Assembly: GCA_013540605.1 (NCBI GenBank)
Contig: JABVCK010000017.1
Coordinates: 1 to 64,000 of the forward strand
Reading direction: 5' to 3'
DNA: 64,000 nt
Source of the DNA: Bacillota bacterium
Lineage (GTDB): Bacteria > Bacillota > Clostridia > Ch29
Part shown: in pieces, positions 7,681 to 16,134 of the stretch
Layout of the letters: the number at the start of each line of letters is the position of its first letter
Numbering within the stretch: position 1 is the stretch's first letter
Program-made: the position numbers and the translations under genes
Notes under the pieces: generated by a model
What the model saw: the letters and a program-made list of their open reading frames with translations, nothing else
Told to the model about the DNA's origin: nothing
The model's database searches: none

Positions 7681-8145
7681 TTACTTAATCCCGTATGCCT
7701 CATCGGGCAGTCGGGTAAATGGCTGTTTGTTCAGGTTGCCGGGCACTGTCTTTCTCCCAGCGGGAATCTCGGCTTCGGCCTGTGCCTTGAACGTCTTGCC
7801 GATGTCGCGAATTGCCTGGATGGTCATGGTGGCAAAAGTGTTTTTCCATGTTTCAGCCGAGAAATCGTTGCCCTGCGCCCTCACGCCGTCGGCAATAGCG
7901 GCTTCGATAACCTCCTTACGGAAGGCTTCGCCGTCTTTTGCCAGCGGTTCGAGTTCGGCAATTTTGGCCTCGGCTTTCGCCAGTTTTTCGTCAGTTTCTT
8001 TTTTGTCCGCAATGGGTTCAAGGATGGTATTGACGATAAACCATTGTGCGCCGTCTTTCATAACAAAACCCTGCTCATTCGCTTTGTCGATTTGAGCAGG
8101 GTCGATGTTGGCTTTGCTGAAAATTTCAGCGATTAAAGCATCCAT
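7681..8145 (-). CDS. Nested in-frame scaffold protein start
   Basis: Inside the protease frame, ATG 8145 is preceded by a perfect AAGGAGG (8154-8160) with 8-base spacing, better than the upstream start. Translation from here gives a 154-residue, helical, coiled-coil product equal to the scaffold domain, as in the lambda C/Nu3 arrangement. This is inferred from the start signal, and no product has been seen. Confidence 0.6.
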   Translation of the reverse strand: MDALIAEIFSKANIDPAQIDKANEQGFVMKDGAQWFIVNTILEPIADKKETDEKLAKAEAKIAELEPLAKDGEAFRKEVIEAAIADGVRAQGNDFSAETWKNTFATMTIQAIRDIGKTFKAQAEAEIPAGRKTVPGNLNKQPFTRLPDEAYGIK

Positions 8146-9126
8146 TTTGTGGTCCTCCTTCCGTAGTGATTTGGCCTTTAAGTGGCCTGGCAGGTTGCCA
8201 TCTAAGGCATCTTCGAGATAGTGATCCTGGTGCATAATGAGTTTTTCTACTGCTTCGGTATGCCTTTGGGTAAGCTGTCTCATGCTCATTCCGTCCGGTA
8301 ATCCTTCCGTGTACATCTTGTGATACAGAGAGTGTAATTTGGCTGCGTCTGGTTTGTAGTCTGATCTGGTCAGAATTTCCGTGTGGTTGGCAGAGAATAA
8401 ACAAAAAACTGGTTCCTCTTGAGGAATCAGTTTCAGTTCCAACATATCGTTCACTTTTCGGTACTTGGGCTTTTCAGCCAGCCCCTCCCGGGCCAGGTGC
8501 CCGGCATCTGGATAGGCGCCCACCCCGACCAGGGAGTTTTCCGCCATATATGCCTTACTGTTTTGGGCAGCCGGCTTCGCGATGATGTAACAAAGGTAAT
8601 CTGTCCCCTTTACCTTATAAGTCTGGCCGGGGTAATGAGGGCAGTTCTGATAATCCCTGATGTCGTTGCCGCAGATGGAGCACTCTGAGATATCCCAGGC
8701 AATACCCACGGAACTGTCATGCAGTGTGCCCGCATCAAGCTGCTCGTCGATGTCATCAGTAGTCAGGGGTTCCACATACGTTTTCTGGTTGGCCTTCATG
8801 TACATGTAGCCGTCCAGGTGGGTTTCCCCTCCTTCTTCCGTTAATTCGCCATCAAAAAACCTCCCGAAAGGGAGGGTAATCTTGAACAAGCTTTTTATGC
8901 CGCCCATGGAGTGGTCTGCTATCTGGACCACATCGCCGTTTTTGACATCCTGCAGGTAAACATCCAGCAGGGATTTGTCTATTTTCAGGTAGCGGTCCTC
9001 AATCAGTCGCGTGCCGATCATCCTGAATCCATGCACCAGGGCGTTTTCCTCGGTCAAGGGCTCCTTGGCGAATTTGTTGATAATTTTAAGCTGTTCCGCC
9101 GTAGCTTTTGCCAACGTTATCACCAC
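7681..9126 (-). CDS. Prohead protease fused to scaffold
   Basis: The 481-residue protein has an N-terminal prohead protease-like domain (about residues 25-230). A conserved-type His lies in VVQIADHSMGG and a Ser in DSSVGIAW, the expected spacing for the HK97/S78 serine protease fold. An unusual four-Cys/His cluster (CSICGNDIRDYQNCPHYPG) follows. The C-terminal third is highly charged and helical with a coiled coil (ADKKETDEKLAKAEAKIAEL), typical of a scaffold. It should cut itself and the capsid precursor during head assembly. The start is GTG 9126 after AAAGGTG. A second in-frame start for the scaffold alone is listed separately. Confidence 0.7.
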   Translation of the reverse strand: MVITLAKATAEQLKIINKFAKEPLTEENALVHGFRMIGTRLIEDRYLKIDKSLLDVYLQDVKNGDVVQIADHSMGGIKSLFKITLPFGRFFDGELTEEGGETHLDGYMYMKANQKTYVEPLTTDDIDEQLDAGTLHDSSVGIAWDISECSICGNDIRDYQNCPHYPGQTYKVKGTDYLCYIIAKPAAQNSKAYMAENSLVGVGAYPDAGHLAREGLAEKPKYRKVNDMLELKLIPQEEPVFCLFSANHTEILTRSDYKPDAAKLHSLYHKMYTEGLPDGMSMRQLTQRHTEAVEKLIMHQDHYLEDALDGNLPGHLKAKSLRKEDHKMDALIAEIFSKANIDPAQIDKANEQGFVMKDGAQWFIVNTILEPIADKKETDEKLAKAEAKIAELEPLAKDGEAFRKEVIEAAIADGVRAQGNDFSAETWKNTFATMTIQAIRDIGKTFKAQAEAEIPAGRKTVPGNLNKQPFTRLPDEAYGIK

Positions 9127-9226
9127 CTTTCAAATTCATTGACGGCTTAATCATCGTCGCTAGATTCTTCTTGGCTTCGCTTGCCGCCAACTGCTTTTTT
9201 AAGTTCTTCGCTGATTTTTCGTCCAA
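9086..9226 (-). CDS. Small lysine-rich protein, TTG start
   Basis: A 46-residue basic peptide starting at TTG 9226, with GGAGGGGG eight bases upstream. It overlaps the start of the protease gene by about 40 bases in another frame. Composition is Lys/Ala-rich and helical (AKNLKKQLAASEAKKN). I do not recognise it. The strong ribosome binding site is the main support. Confidence 0.35.
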   Translation of the reverse strand: MDEKSAKNLKKQLAASEAKKNLATMIKPSMNLKGGDNVGKSYGGTA

Positions 9227-9243
9227 TGTTTTCACCCCCTCCA

Positions 9244-9271
9244 ATAAAAAAGACGCTCCGGTGAGCGTCTT
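9244..9271 (-). terminator. Rho-independent terminator after the homing endonuclease gene
   Basis: A 9-bp stem AAGACGCTC/GAGCGTCTT (9250-9258, 9263-9271) with a 4-base loop, followed on the minus strand by six T. It insulates the homing gene from the protease/capsid operon. Confidence 0.85.
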
Positions 9272-9292
9272 AAACCTTTATATAGGCTTGTC

Positions 9293-10534
9293 TTAGCCTG
9301 CAAGAATATCAACCCCTTTTCTCGCGAAGTAATCAAGGAATTTATTGTGCTTACGTTCGAGGATCATGGTTTCAGGAACGCCATCATAGATATAGCGAAA
9401 GAAAATCTCTGCGGCCGCAGGCGAATTGTAGGATAGTTTCCACGCCCCCTTTTTATCAACCGAAACATAGATTTTCAATCCCGTCTGGGCCTGTATTTCT
9501 ACTCCCAATCCCTCAAGAAATTCTCTTGAGCCACTCGCAAATACTATATTTGGGGATAGGCTGTTCTTGAAGGTAATACACCCGTCTCCCTCAAACACAC
9601 CCCTAACAAAATCTCGCAAGTATTCAGGAGGGATAGATGGCATTTTAATTGTCAAAGACTTATTCGGTGTTATTCCATATTCAATCAGCCTCTCCATGAT
9701 ATCCTTGCGGGAGATTGATATGGTCCCCGCCGGGCTATATTTAGCCTCGCTTGGCTTACTCCACTTTCTCAAAGAAACCGTCCACCCATAAGAAAATAAT
9801 GAGAACAATTTTTCTAAATGCTCTATGTCGGTAGAGGTCAACCTAAAAGCGTGCTTGGTTGGCGATATATTGCCATCCGAGGCCATCCATCCCAAGAAAT
9901 ACGCCAACTCATGTGACCACTCCGCAAAGAAATTTTCGTCTGTATAAATCCTGCTGTTACTTGCGTATTTCATGGTGCTTTTTGTGAAATTTGCCCTGCA
10001 TTTTCTTTCCCCATAAGGTTCATAAGCAACCGACAATTCGCACCTTTTAAGGTCGTAGGGTTCTCTGTGGCGAATGTCTGCCTCGGATTTTAAAAGCGCC
10101 GTTCTTACCTTTGTCCTTTTGACCCCAAGCATATCTGCAATTGTTTCCATCGCATGGCCTTCTTCGTATAATTTAAGCACTTCTTCATCAGTAAATAGAT
10201 TATTTCTTTTCTTTGTTTTGATTCCGTGCTTTTTGAGCGCATACAATACAAGCCCTGGCGCGAATCCGATTTCTCTTGCAACCCGGCCTACAGATATGCC
10301 GGTTTTATATAATTCAGCGGCCTTCTCTATCGGAACGTCTCTCCACGTTCCCCTGGCCTGCTTCGTATGTCGGAGTTTAATACCTCTTTTCTTCAGCCAA
10401 CTATAAATTACCGATATGTCTCGACTTTCCTTGTCGGCTATAGCTTGCAAGCAATTTCCTGCTTCGTACATCTTGCGCCAGCGATCAACTTCTTCTGGTC
10501 TTGTTTTTCTCGCCAATTTCATCACCCCTACCAT
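9293..10534 (-). CDS. LAGLIDADG homing endonuclease, free-standing
   Basis: This protein of about 410 residues has two LAGLIDADG-type helices, LAYFLGWMASDGNIS and LRDFVRGVFEGDGCIT. Each ends in the catalytic Asp, so it should act as a monomer cutting a long DN target. The N-terminal 150 residues hold three or four short helix-turn-helix units (for example VGRVAREIGFAPGLVLYALKKHG), giving an HTH array in front of the nuclease. It sits between portal and protease with its own terminator, so it is an inserted gene. No intron or intein boundaries are evident in the flanking genes. The start is uncertain (ATG 10534, ATG 10522 or TTG 10516). Confidence 0.9.
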   Translation of the reverse strand: MVGVMKLARKTRPEEVDRWRKMYEAGNCLQAIADKESRDISVIYSWLKKRGIKLRHTKQARGTWRDVPIEKAAELYKTGISVGRVAREIGFAPGLVLYALKKHGIKTKKRNNLFTDEEVLKLYEEGHAMETIADMLGVKRTKVRTALLKSEADIRHREPYDLKRCELSVAYEPYGERKCRANFTKSTMKYASNSRIYTDENFFAEWSHELAYFLGWMASDGNISPTKHAFRLTSTDIEHLEKLFSLFSYGWTVSLRKWSKPSEAKYSPAGTISISRKDIMERLIEYGITPNKSLTIKMPSIPPEYLRDFVRGVFEGDGCITFKNSLSPNIVFASGSREFLEGLGVEIQAQTGLKIYVSVDKKGAWKLSYNSPAAAEIFFRYIYDGVPETMILERKHNKFLDYFARKGVDILAG

Positions 10535-10579
10535 AAATTATACTCTTTTCTTACTTAAACTGCAATAAGTTTTATTAAA

Positions 10580-10608
10580 TTGACTTACTGTTATTTAAGC
10601 ATTATACT
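10580..10608 (+). promoter_or_regulatory. Consensus plus-strand promoter
   Basis: TTGACT (10580-10585), 17-bp spacer, TATACT (10603-10608). It drives the ribbon-helix-helix gene at 10629. Confidence 0.75.
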
Positions 10609-10628
10609 ATTGGCGGGAGGTGTCTGCG

Positions 10629-10787
10629 GTGAGCGATTTGAAAAACAGGGAGAGGTTTACAAGCACGCTGGATAAGCGGCTATTGATCGAGTTGCAGAAA
10701 TTGTCTGGGGAAACGATGATTCCGATGTCAAAACTTATAGACAAGGCAATCGAACAACTGTTAAAAGATTATGGGAGGCTCAAGTAG
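10629..10787 (+). CDS. Ribbon-helix-helix DNA-binding protein
   Basis: A 52-residue Arc/MetJ-type protein starting at GTG 10629 with GGGAGG upstream. The strand RFTSTLDKRL is followed by two helices (LLIELQKLSGETMIPMSKL, IDKAIEQLLKDYG), the layout of small RHH repressors that bind DNA as dimers. It has its own consensus promoter and a terminator overlapping its stop codon, and it runs opposite to the portal gene. It may be an autonomous regulator or an antitoxin-like orphan. Confidence 0.75.
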   Translation: MSDLKNRERFTSTLDKRLLIELQKLSGETMIPMSKLIDKAIEQLLKDYGRLK

Positions 10788-10801
10788 AGCCTCCTGTTTT
10801 T
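10774..10801 (+). terminator. Terminator overlapping the RHH gene stop
   Basis: An 8-bp stem GGAGGCTC/GAGCCTCC (10774-10781, 10787-10794) with loop AAGTA, then TGTTTTTATTG. The stop codon lies in the loop. The portal gene ends inside the same hairpin from the other side. Confidence 0.8.
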
Positions 10802-12222
10802 ATTGTTCCTTCGCCGCTTCCTGACAGGCTTATGCGTATCTGTTCGGTTGGATTTCCTTTTGCCCTTGGTTCGCCCCATGTATCCTGCGCTGCCCTATCG
10901 TTGTCGATCCAGCCCATCAGCACAGCAAAGGCGTAAATCTGTTCTTCCAAAAGTTGGAGTGTCTTTTTGTCCTTCTCAGACTGATAGTTGACGGGATTGT
11001 GTTGAAAACTCGGGTTAGATTGGAGCCCCCGCACTCTCAGCCATAACCGGGCCATTTCTTCAAATATCCTCTTGCTGCCGCGCTGACACGCCTTAATGCC
11101 CTGTGTGGTGATGAGAAATTCTACCGTGGACCAGGTTTCCGTTTTCGAGTTCGTCCTATTGGCGAAGGTTCCAAGTTGTTTAAGGCCGTTTAGAACCTGT
11201 ATGTCAACCAATTCTGCCACAGCGCGGACATCCATGCCCCGGCTTGTATTCGCCCCCTGTTGCATATTGATTTGGATATTGTCGTAATGAATATAATCGC
11301 TGTCGGGGTCGAGTTCATTCATCATGTCGATGACGTTCTGAAGCTGTGCGGCCAGCCATTCTTCCTGCTCCTCCTGCCCCGCTGCCTTAACCTGCGGCGG
11401 CATTATGTTCATGGTGTTTTCAAGTAGGATAGACAGGTCGTTTCTCGGCCAGCCGGTATGATGTAAAACGGCTTGCAGGTCTTGAAGAATCTGCATCTGG
11501 AAGTCGATCGCCTGAATCGCCGGGGTCAGAATCAACGTCCCTCGCGGGTCGTTAATCAGCGGGTCGGTCGGAACCCAAAAGAAGTTTGCCTTCCCTGGTT
11601 CTAAAGATACTTTCTCAGTAAACTGTCGCTGATACGGTATCCAAATTTTACGCCCTTTGCGCTCCTCGAACTCCCATTCGATAGTCTGTGGAATAACGGG
11701 GTGGACATCCACAATGTCATTTCTGGCGGCGTTGACCTCAACCTCTATCCCCTGCGCTCCGCGCATAAAAGCGGACTGATGGAGTATGTCCACCAGTCCA
11801 TCCATCCCTGCGTTTGATATTTCATTCACCCTAGCAGCAAACTTTGTCCACTCAGATTCTATCTCCGGCGTGCGCTTGTTGGTTCGCGGGTCATAAAAGT
11901 GCATTTCATGGCCTTGGTTCGCCAGTCTTATGAAGTTCCAGACCGACATTGACACATCTGAGTTTTCCTCGCGTAAAAACTCAATGGCATCGGCCTTGTC
12001 ATGAATACGACGGAGACATTCCAGCACATGCCTATTCCGGGAGCGGAGCGGGGAAAGTGTTCGCGTCCCATAATTTAAGCCAGAGATTGTTTTCCTCCCC
12101 GGGGGAATAGGAACTTCTCTGGCTCTGGCTAAATCTTCTTTTTGATTTTGCTCCGGCTCATCCTTTGTTCTGGTCAAGGCCAAGGCCGACTTAAATGATT
12201 CCCAAAAGGCCAATTCCATCAC
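10780..12222 (-). CDS. Portal protein
   Basis: A 480-residue protein of typical portal size in the expected place between terminase and protease. It contains a portal-like wing and stem pattern: NRHVLECLRRIHDKADAIEF near the N-terminus, FWVPTDPLINDPRGTLILTP in the middle. A long helical C-terminus ends in a flexible Gly/Ser tail. It should form the dodecameric ring at the packaging vertex. Confidence 0.75.
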   Translation of the reverse strand: MMELAFWESFKSALALTRTKDEPEQNQKEDLARAREVPIPPGRKTISGLNYGTRTLSPLRSRNRHVLECLRRIHDKADAIEFLREENSDVSMSVWNFIRLANQGHEMHFYDPRTNKRTPEIESEWTKFAARVNEISNAGMDGLVDILHQSAFMRGAQGIEVEVNAARNDIVDVHPVIPQTIEWEFEERKGRKIWIPYQRQFTEKVSLEPGKANFFWVPTDPLINDPRGTLILTPAIQAIDFQMQILQDLQAVLHHTGWPRNDLSILLENTMNIMPPQVKAAGQEEQEEWLAAQLQNVIDMMNELDPDSDYIHYDNIQINMQQGANTSRGMDVRAVAELVDIQVLNGLKQLGTFANRTNSKTETWSTVEFLITTQGIKACQRGSKRIFEEMARLWLRVRGLQSNPSFQHNPVNYQSEKDKKTLQLLEEQIYAFAVLMGWIDNDRAAQDTWGEPRAKGNPTEQIRISLSGSGEGTIKTGGST

Positions 12223-12228
12223 CTTCTT

Positions 12229-12447
12229 TTATAAATCACTCTCTGGATACTGCCAGTCGGCCGGCAGCTCGTCCACCAGCGTCACGCCGGCCGTAGCCTG
12301 TAACTGCGCTAAATCCTCGTCTGCAAACGGGTGACAAATAGCCACCCGGCCATCAATGGAAACCGTTGGGGAGCCAATCATCGTGCCACTTACCAGGTTG
12401 GGCCTAATTGTATCAAAGAGAGCCGCGCTTTGGAATACAGCTATCAT
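12229..12447 (-). CDS. Small virion-module protein, unknown
   Basis: A 72-residue acidic protein overlapping the stop of the LamG-like gene by four bases and ending six bases before the portal start. It has no recognised domain. Operon position suggests a minor structural or assembly role. Confidence 0.55.
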   Translation of the reverse strand: MIAVFQSAALFDTIRPNLVSGTMIGSPTVSIDGRVAICHPFADEDLAQLQATAGVTLVDELPADWQYPESDL

Positions 12448-13697
12448 GCCGCCAACACCACCCCTCTTTGAGCTAGTTGCCGTTTCATGTAATTAAGTAT
12501 TCGCTTATTGTCCGCATCAGAAGTAGCACACTGGTAAACCATGGCCCAGTGTATTGAGGAATTGAAAAAATACTGCGCAGTAGATGCGCCGGAAAATCGG
12601 CAACCAAAGGTTAGTTGATTTAGCGTAATTGGTGCTGCCGGAAGAATAATTAGTTGAGATATTACACCTGAACTGATGTCTTTAAAGAACCCGATTCCAT
12701 TTGCAAATTTGGCAACGAGTAATCTATATCCTTGAGTAACTTGTTCAACTGGAATATATGCATGATTAGTTGTACCATTTACATTAGTGTCAAGCACCCC
12801 AGCATCATTCGTTACGGACCACCCTAATGCTCCTGAGGCCGATTTATACATAGATAGTTTTTGATTACTATAATAATTGTGTGATATACTACAGAAATTC
12901 TCAACAGCACCAGATGGACCTAATACGTTTAACGCTATAAATATAGAAAAATCTTTAGTAGCATCAAAGATTATCGACCCTTTCGTGTAATCATCAGTTG
13001 TAAATTGCAATCCTTGACCGGTCCACGTTGGGTCACTAGTATCAACCCCAGCAGAAGAGCCTAGCTGTCCATTTAAATTCGGTATAGGTAAACTAACTAT
13101 ACCGTCGCGCCACTCTCTGAATATTTCTTCGCACTGAGCAATATTTGGTTCATTGCCTACTCCGAACATAGCGGTCAGGTCATATCCGTGAATATTTTTT
13201 GCTTGAATCATATTCCAACCACTGGTTCTGGTGTCTTTGATAGCTACGCCATTATCGGTGGCCGTTGCAGTGAATATGCCGCGCAACCTCTCGAAATTAC
13301 CGCCGCCTGAATGAAATACATTTGTACCCCCAAAGCTTAGAGCTACAAGGTTGCTGGCTGCCTTAACATCTGCTGCGAAAAAGTATTTATGACCTACTAC
13401 AGCAGCTCCCGGAACCGAATGCGTTGCTAACTGTAAAAATGATCCGTTAGCCGCAGTTGCCGTAAAACTAATAATTCCATCACCAATAGAATTTACTACA
13501 GCAAATAAAGTGGACCAGGCATTAATCCAGGTCTCATCAGCAAAATTCCCATTCACAACCACGTTCTGTGCATTCATAAAAACTCGTCTGTTATTCCAGA
13601 GAGTTTGATCATTTTCGATTTGCTGCTCAAACCTGTACTCAGCTATTAAGCCACGTTTAGGAGGTAGCGTACTTACTAATCGCATAAGTCTCTGCAT
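12444..13697 (-). CDS. LamG/concanavalin-like lectin-domain virion protein
   Basis: ATG 13697 follows GGGGG and the stop of the upstream gene, so the start was set there (417 residues). It has two beta-sandwich regions. The first (about 40-190) resembles carbohydrate-binding jelly rolls. The second (about 225-390) has the LamG order of strands, including KDFSIFIALNVLG and a C-terminal DADNKRILNYMKRQLAQRG helix. Such domains bind glycans or decorate virions. Its location next to a glycosyltransferase and methyltransferase between terminase and portal is unusual. It may be a head fibre or decoration protein. Confidence 0.55.
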   Translation of the reverse strand: MQRLMRLVSTLPPKRGLIAEYRFEQQIENDQTLWNNRRVFMNAQNVVVNGNFADETWINAWSTLFAVVNSIGDGIISFTATAANGSFLQLATHSVPGAAVVGHKYFFAADVKAASNLVALSFGGTNVFHSGGGNFERLRGIFTATATDNGVAIKDTRTSGWNMIQAKNIHGYDLTAMFGVGNEPNIAQCEEIFREWRDGIVSLPIPNLNGQLGSSAGVDTSDPTWTGQGLQFTTDDYTKGSIIFDATKDFSIFIALNVLGPSGAVENFCSISHNYYSNQKLSMYKSASGALGWSVTNDAGVLDTNVNGTTNHAYIPVEQVTQGYRLLVAKFANGIGFFKDISSGVISQLIILPAAPITLNQLTFGCRFSGASTAQYFFNSSIHWAMVYQCATSDADNKRILNYMKRQLAQRGVVLAA

Positions 13698-13714
13698 GTT
13701 GTCATACCCCCTAA

Positions 13715-14128
13715 CTAAGCCAGCACCAGGGTAATAACCCTCTCGGCCTCCTGAGCTGCGCTGGACTTCAGTTTGACGCACATCAGATCAGACAAGACCA
13801 AGGCATTTACCGCTATTGCAATATGCTGGTTTGCCGCAACGGTCAATGCAATAGCTGCCCCGGAATCATCTTGCAGATCACCAAAGGTACCGTCAGAAGC
13901 TGTGGCCGTTTGAAAACTTAAAGTAGCAGCAGTCCAGGCATCCGGCATGATAATTTGGACTATTCGCCGGCCCTCGCAATTTATTGCATTAGATACAGTC
14001 TGACCACTTGAGATCGTGACGGTTACTACTTTGGGATCACTGCCTGCCATTTGAGCATTCACTCTTAACCTTGCGTTTGCCCAATCAATAACTTTACTCA
14101 ACATCTCTTGAACTTGTCTCATAGTCAT
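13715..14128 (-). CDS. Minor structural protein, beta-rich
   Basis: ATG 14128 has GGGGTGAT directly upstream and was preferred over an upstream TTG. The 137-residue protein has a helical start (VQEMLSKVIDWANARL) and then a compact beta domain (VVTVTISSGQTVSNAINCEG, IMPDAWTAATLSFQTA). I associate this pattern with small capsid or neck decoration proteins of Firmicutes phages. The role is inferred. Confidence 0.5.
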   Translation of the reverse strand: MTMRQVQEMLSKVIDWANARLRVNAQMAGSDPKVVTVTISSGQTVSNAINCEGRRIVQIIMPDAWTAATLSFQTATASDGTFGDLQDDSGAAIALTVAANQHIAIAVNALVLSDLMCVKLKSSAAQEAERVITLVLA

Positions 14129-14162
14129 ATCACCCCTTCCCAAGCATCTTTAACAAACCAAA

Positions 14163-14714
14163 TTATTTTGAAGCTAAAACGCACACCAAATATCCCTCGC
14201 TATTCTCTGGCCCGAATCTTTTTGCCCATTCAGCGGCGGAAATACCTTTATCAATCACTGTCAGGCCAGCTTTCTCATGCAGTTCCGCCAGGGTTTCCGG
14301 GGTGAAATCCAATTCATCTTTCCATTCCGCCTTGGTCTTGGCCTTAGCGTTTATATAGGCCGTACAGTTGGTATTCGGTGCATAGGTGAGAACATACTTG
14401 TTGCTGGCCTTAGCCATGCCCTTGAGGACTTTTATTGCATCTTCTTCTGAATAATGTTCAATCAAGCCAGAACTAAATACAAGATCGTACTTCCCCTTGA
14501 ACTGAGGCAATGAAGACAGTTTACGAATATCTCCTTGGCGTACATCTTCTCGCTGCGGCGCCAGGTCAATGCCATCGGCGCCAACAGCATCCATCAATTC
14601 ACCTGATAAGGCGCCGACCTCCAGAATGCTTTTTGCTCCTTCCAGGGATAAAACATAGTTTTTGAATTCCTCGATAAAACTCGGGCAATTAAAGGTTGTC
14701 ATTTTAACCCACAC
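14163..14714 (-). CDS. Class I SAM-dependent methyltransferase
   Basis: A 183-residue Rossmann protein with motif I ILEVGALSGEL and acidic motif II GIDLA. There is a motif IV-like YDLVFSSGLIEHYSE and a helix typical of the ubiquinone/glycan methyltransferase group. No DNA target-recognition motif is present, so a small-molecule, sugar or protein substrate is more likely. It lies six bases after the glycosyltransferase gene, so the two may act together on one glycan. Start GTG 14714 or ATG 14702. Confidence 0.75.
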   Translation of the reverse strand: MWVKMTTFNCPSFIEEFKNYVLSLEGAKSILEVGALSGELMDAVGADGIDLAPQREDVRQGDIRKLSSLPQFKGKYDLVFSSGLIEHYSEEDAIKVLKGMAKASNKYVLTYAPNTNCTAYINAKAKTKAEWKDELDFTPETLAELHEKAGLTVIDKGISAAEWAKRFGPENSEGYLVCVLASK

Positions 14715-14719
14715 TCCTT

Positions 14720-15856
14720 TTAAAATTGGTCAATAATCTGTTTCCAGCGAGCCTGCCAAATCCTGATATCAAAGCATTGGGCTATCTCCCGGTTTCTTTG
14801 ACCCATTATTTTACGCATTTCCTCATTCTGGGCCATTTCGTGGATATATTCGGCTAAATCGTCATGGTTGGGATCAAACACCAAAGCGTTATATCCATCA
14901 ATCACCGCGTCCCCAATGCCGCCGACCGGCGTGGTTATAATGGGGAGCCCGCAGGCCATGGCTTCCAGTAGGGACAAAGACAAGCCTTCGCAGGCTTTCG
15001 TTGGAATCACTGCGATGTCACTCTGCTGATATACCTCTTCCATCCCATCCATTTCCTTGTGAATAAACTTAAGGTGCGGCAGGTTAGCGGCCCAGTTTTG
15101 CGCCTGCCGTTCCGTATCCTCATGCGTCGCTTGCCCCACGGCAAGGTACTGGTATTCAGGATGCGCCTGGCTGGCGCGGATAAACTCATTGGAGCCGCGC
15201 AGCATGGTCAGGCGGCGGGGATATAGCACCTTAATGCCTTCCCACGTTTTCGGCGCGGGCTTGAATACTTCGGTGTCAACGAAATTCGGGATAATGCGGA
15301 TGTTCTTCTCCGCGCCGGGGCTGATTGCCTGAATAACGCGCCTTACGTTAGAATCTACCCCAATGCATAAACTGGTCGTTCCAAAACCATCAATTTGCCT
15401 TCGCATAAATTCCTGTTTGTCATTTGGGGTCATTGTTGCATAAGAACCATGTGAATAATCCCAATAAATTCCATGGCAGATTGATATAGACCTAGGCGGC
15501 GCATAGGGCCAGGACATAAACGTGGTAAAAAAAATCGCTAGGTCTGCATAACCAGCAATTTCATTAAAATCCCTATTCAATTCAGGACAAGTATTGTAGA
15601 TGTTGCTCTTATACCCAACCATGCAAGTAATGGGTATTCCTTGATACTTCTTTTGTATCTGCAAAGGGATGCTTTTAAGGTCAACCCCTGCCGGGGCACT
15701 AATTGGTTGGTACACAGAAACCACATGGCCTTCAGATTGAAGAAATTTGCACAGTTCTATGAGATACCTCTCACCGCCTCCAAATATGATTCTGTCATAA
15801 CCATGAATCTCAGAGATGGCGTGATAGAAGTAACTACTCAATATGTCTATTTTCAT
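14720..15856 (-). CDS. GT-B glycosyltransferase, family 4 type
   Basis: A 378-residue protein with an N-terminal acceptor domain and a C-terminal GT1-type donor domain. The latter holds the EX7E region EGLSLSLLEAMACGLPIITT and GGIGDAV. These enzymes move a sugar from a nucleotide donor. Inside the morphogenesis operon, next to a methyltransferase and a lectin-like protein, it could glycosylate a virion protein or alter the host surface. Nothing ties it to DNA modification. Confidence 0.85.
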   Translation of the reverse strand: MKIDILSSYFYHAISEIHGYDRIIFGGGERYLIELCKFLQSEGHVVSVYQPISAPAGVDLKSIPLQIQKKYQGIPITCMVGYKSNIYNTCPELNRDFNEIAGYADLAIFFTTFMSWPYAPPRSISICHGIYWDYSHGSYATMTPNDKQEFMRRQIDGFGTTSLCIGVDSNVRRVIQAISPGAEKNIRIIPNFVDTEVFKPAPKTWEGIKVLYPRRLTMLRGSNEFIRASQAHPEYQYLAVGQATHEDTERQAQNWAANLPHLKFIHKEMDGMEEVYQQSDIAVIPTKACEGLSLSLLEAMACGLPIITTPVGGIGDAVIDGYNALVFDPNHDDLAEYIHEMAQNEEMRKIMGQRNREIAQCFDIRIWQARWKQIIDQF

Positions 15857-16026
15857 TGTTTCGCCTCCAATATTCTCCTGTAATACTTCCTGTGCTTAAT
15901 GTTCAAAATGGTTCCTTTTGAAACATTAAGGCTTTTCGCAATTGAAAGGTAGGACTCTCCTGCTTTGATTCTTCTGTATATTTCTAGAACCTCATCTGGT
16001 TGGAACTTACAATGCGACGGCGGCAT
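15853..16026 (-). CDS. Small helix-turn-helix protein (homing-gene relic)
   Basis: The likely start is ATG 16026, because the longer frame upstream runs through a GC-rich stem element. The 57-residue product is one helix-turn-helix of the kind found as C-terminal repeats in HNH/GIY homing nucleases (YLSIAKSLNVSKGTILNIKH). It overlaps the glycosyltransferase start by four bases. It may be a truncated homing gene that kept only its DNA-binding repeat. Confidence 0.55.
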   Translation of the reverse strand: MPPSHCKFQPDEVLEIYRRIKAGESYLSIAKSLNVSKGTILNIKHRKYYRRILEAKQ

Positions 16027-16065
16027 CCCTTTTCTTGCCTCATATTGCCTCCCGAAATATAGGTA

Positions 16066-16125
16066 TTGCACGGCCCCGCCCGGAGGCATAGGCGGGGAGG
16101 GCTGCGGAAACCCTTGGCCGTGCAA
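16066..16125 (-). other. Branched stem element 1 (three-way junction fold)
   Basis: A perfect 10-bp outer stem TTGCACGGCC/GGCCGTGCAA (16066-16075 with 16116-16125) encloses two further stems, CCGCC/GGCGG (16076-16080, 16091-16095) and AGGG/CCCT (16098-16101, 16111-16114). It starts ten bases after the terminase stop and ends 40 bases before the HTH gene. No T-run follows, so it is not a normal terminator. Confidence 0.55.
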
Positions 16126-16134
16126 ACTAAATTT

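Noticed and set aside
9293-10534. Intein or intron-encoded LAGLIDADG nuclease
   Set aside because: Portal and protease genes on both sides are complete. There are no splice-junction residues or intron core motifs, and the gene has its own terminator.
16066-16125. Hammerhead, twister or pistol ribozyme at the branched elements
   Set aside because: None of the three elements has CTGANGA with GAAA or another ribozyme core that I know, on either strand.
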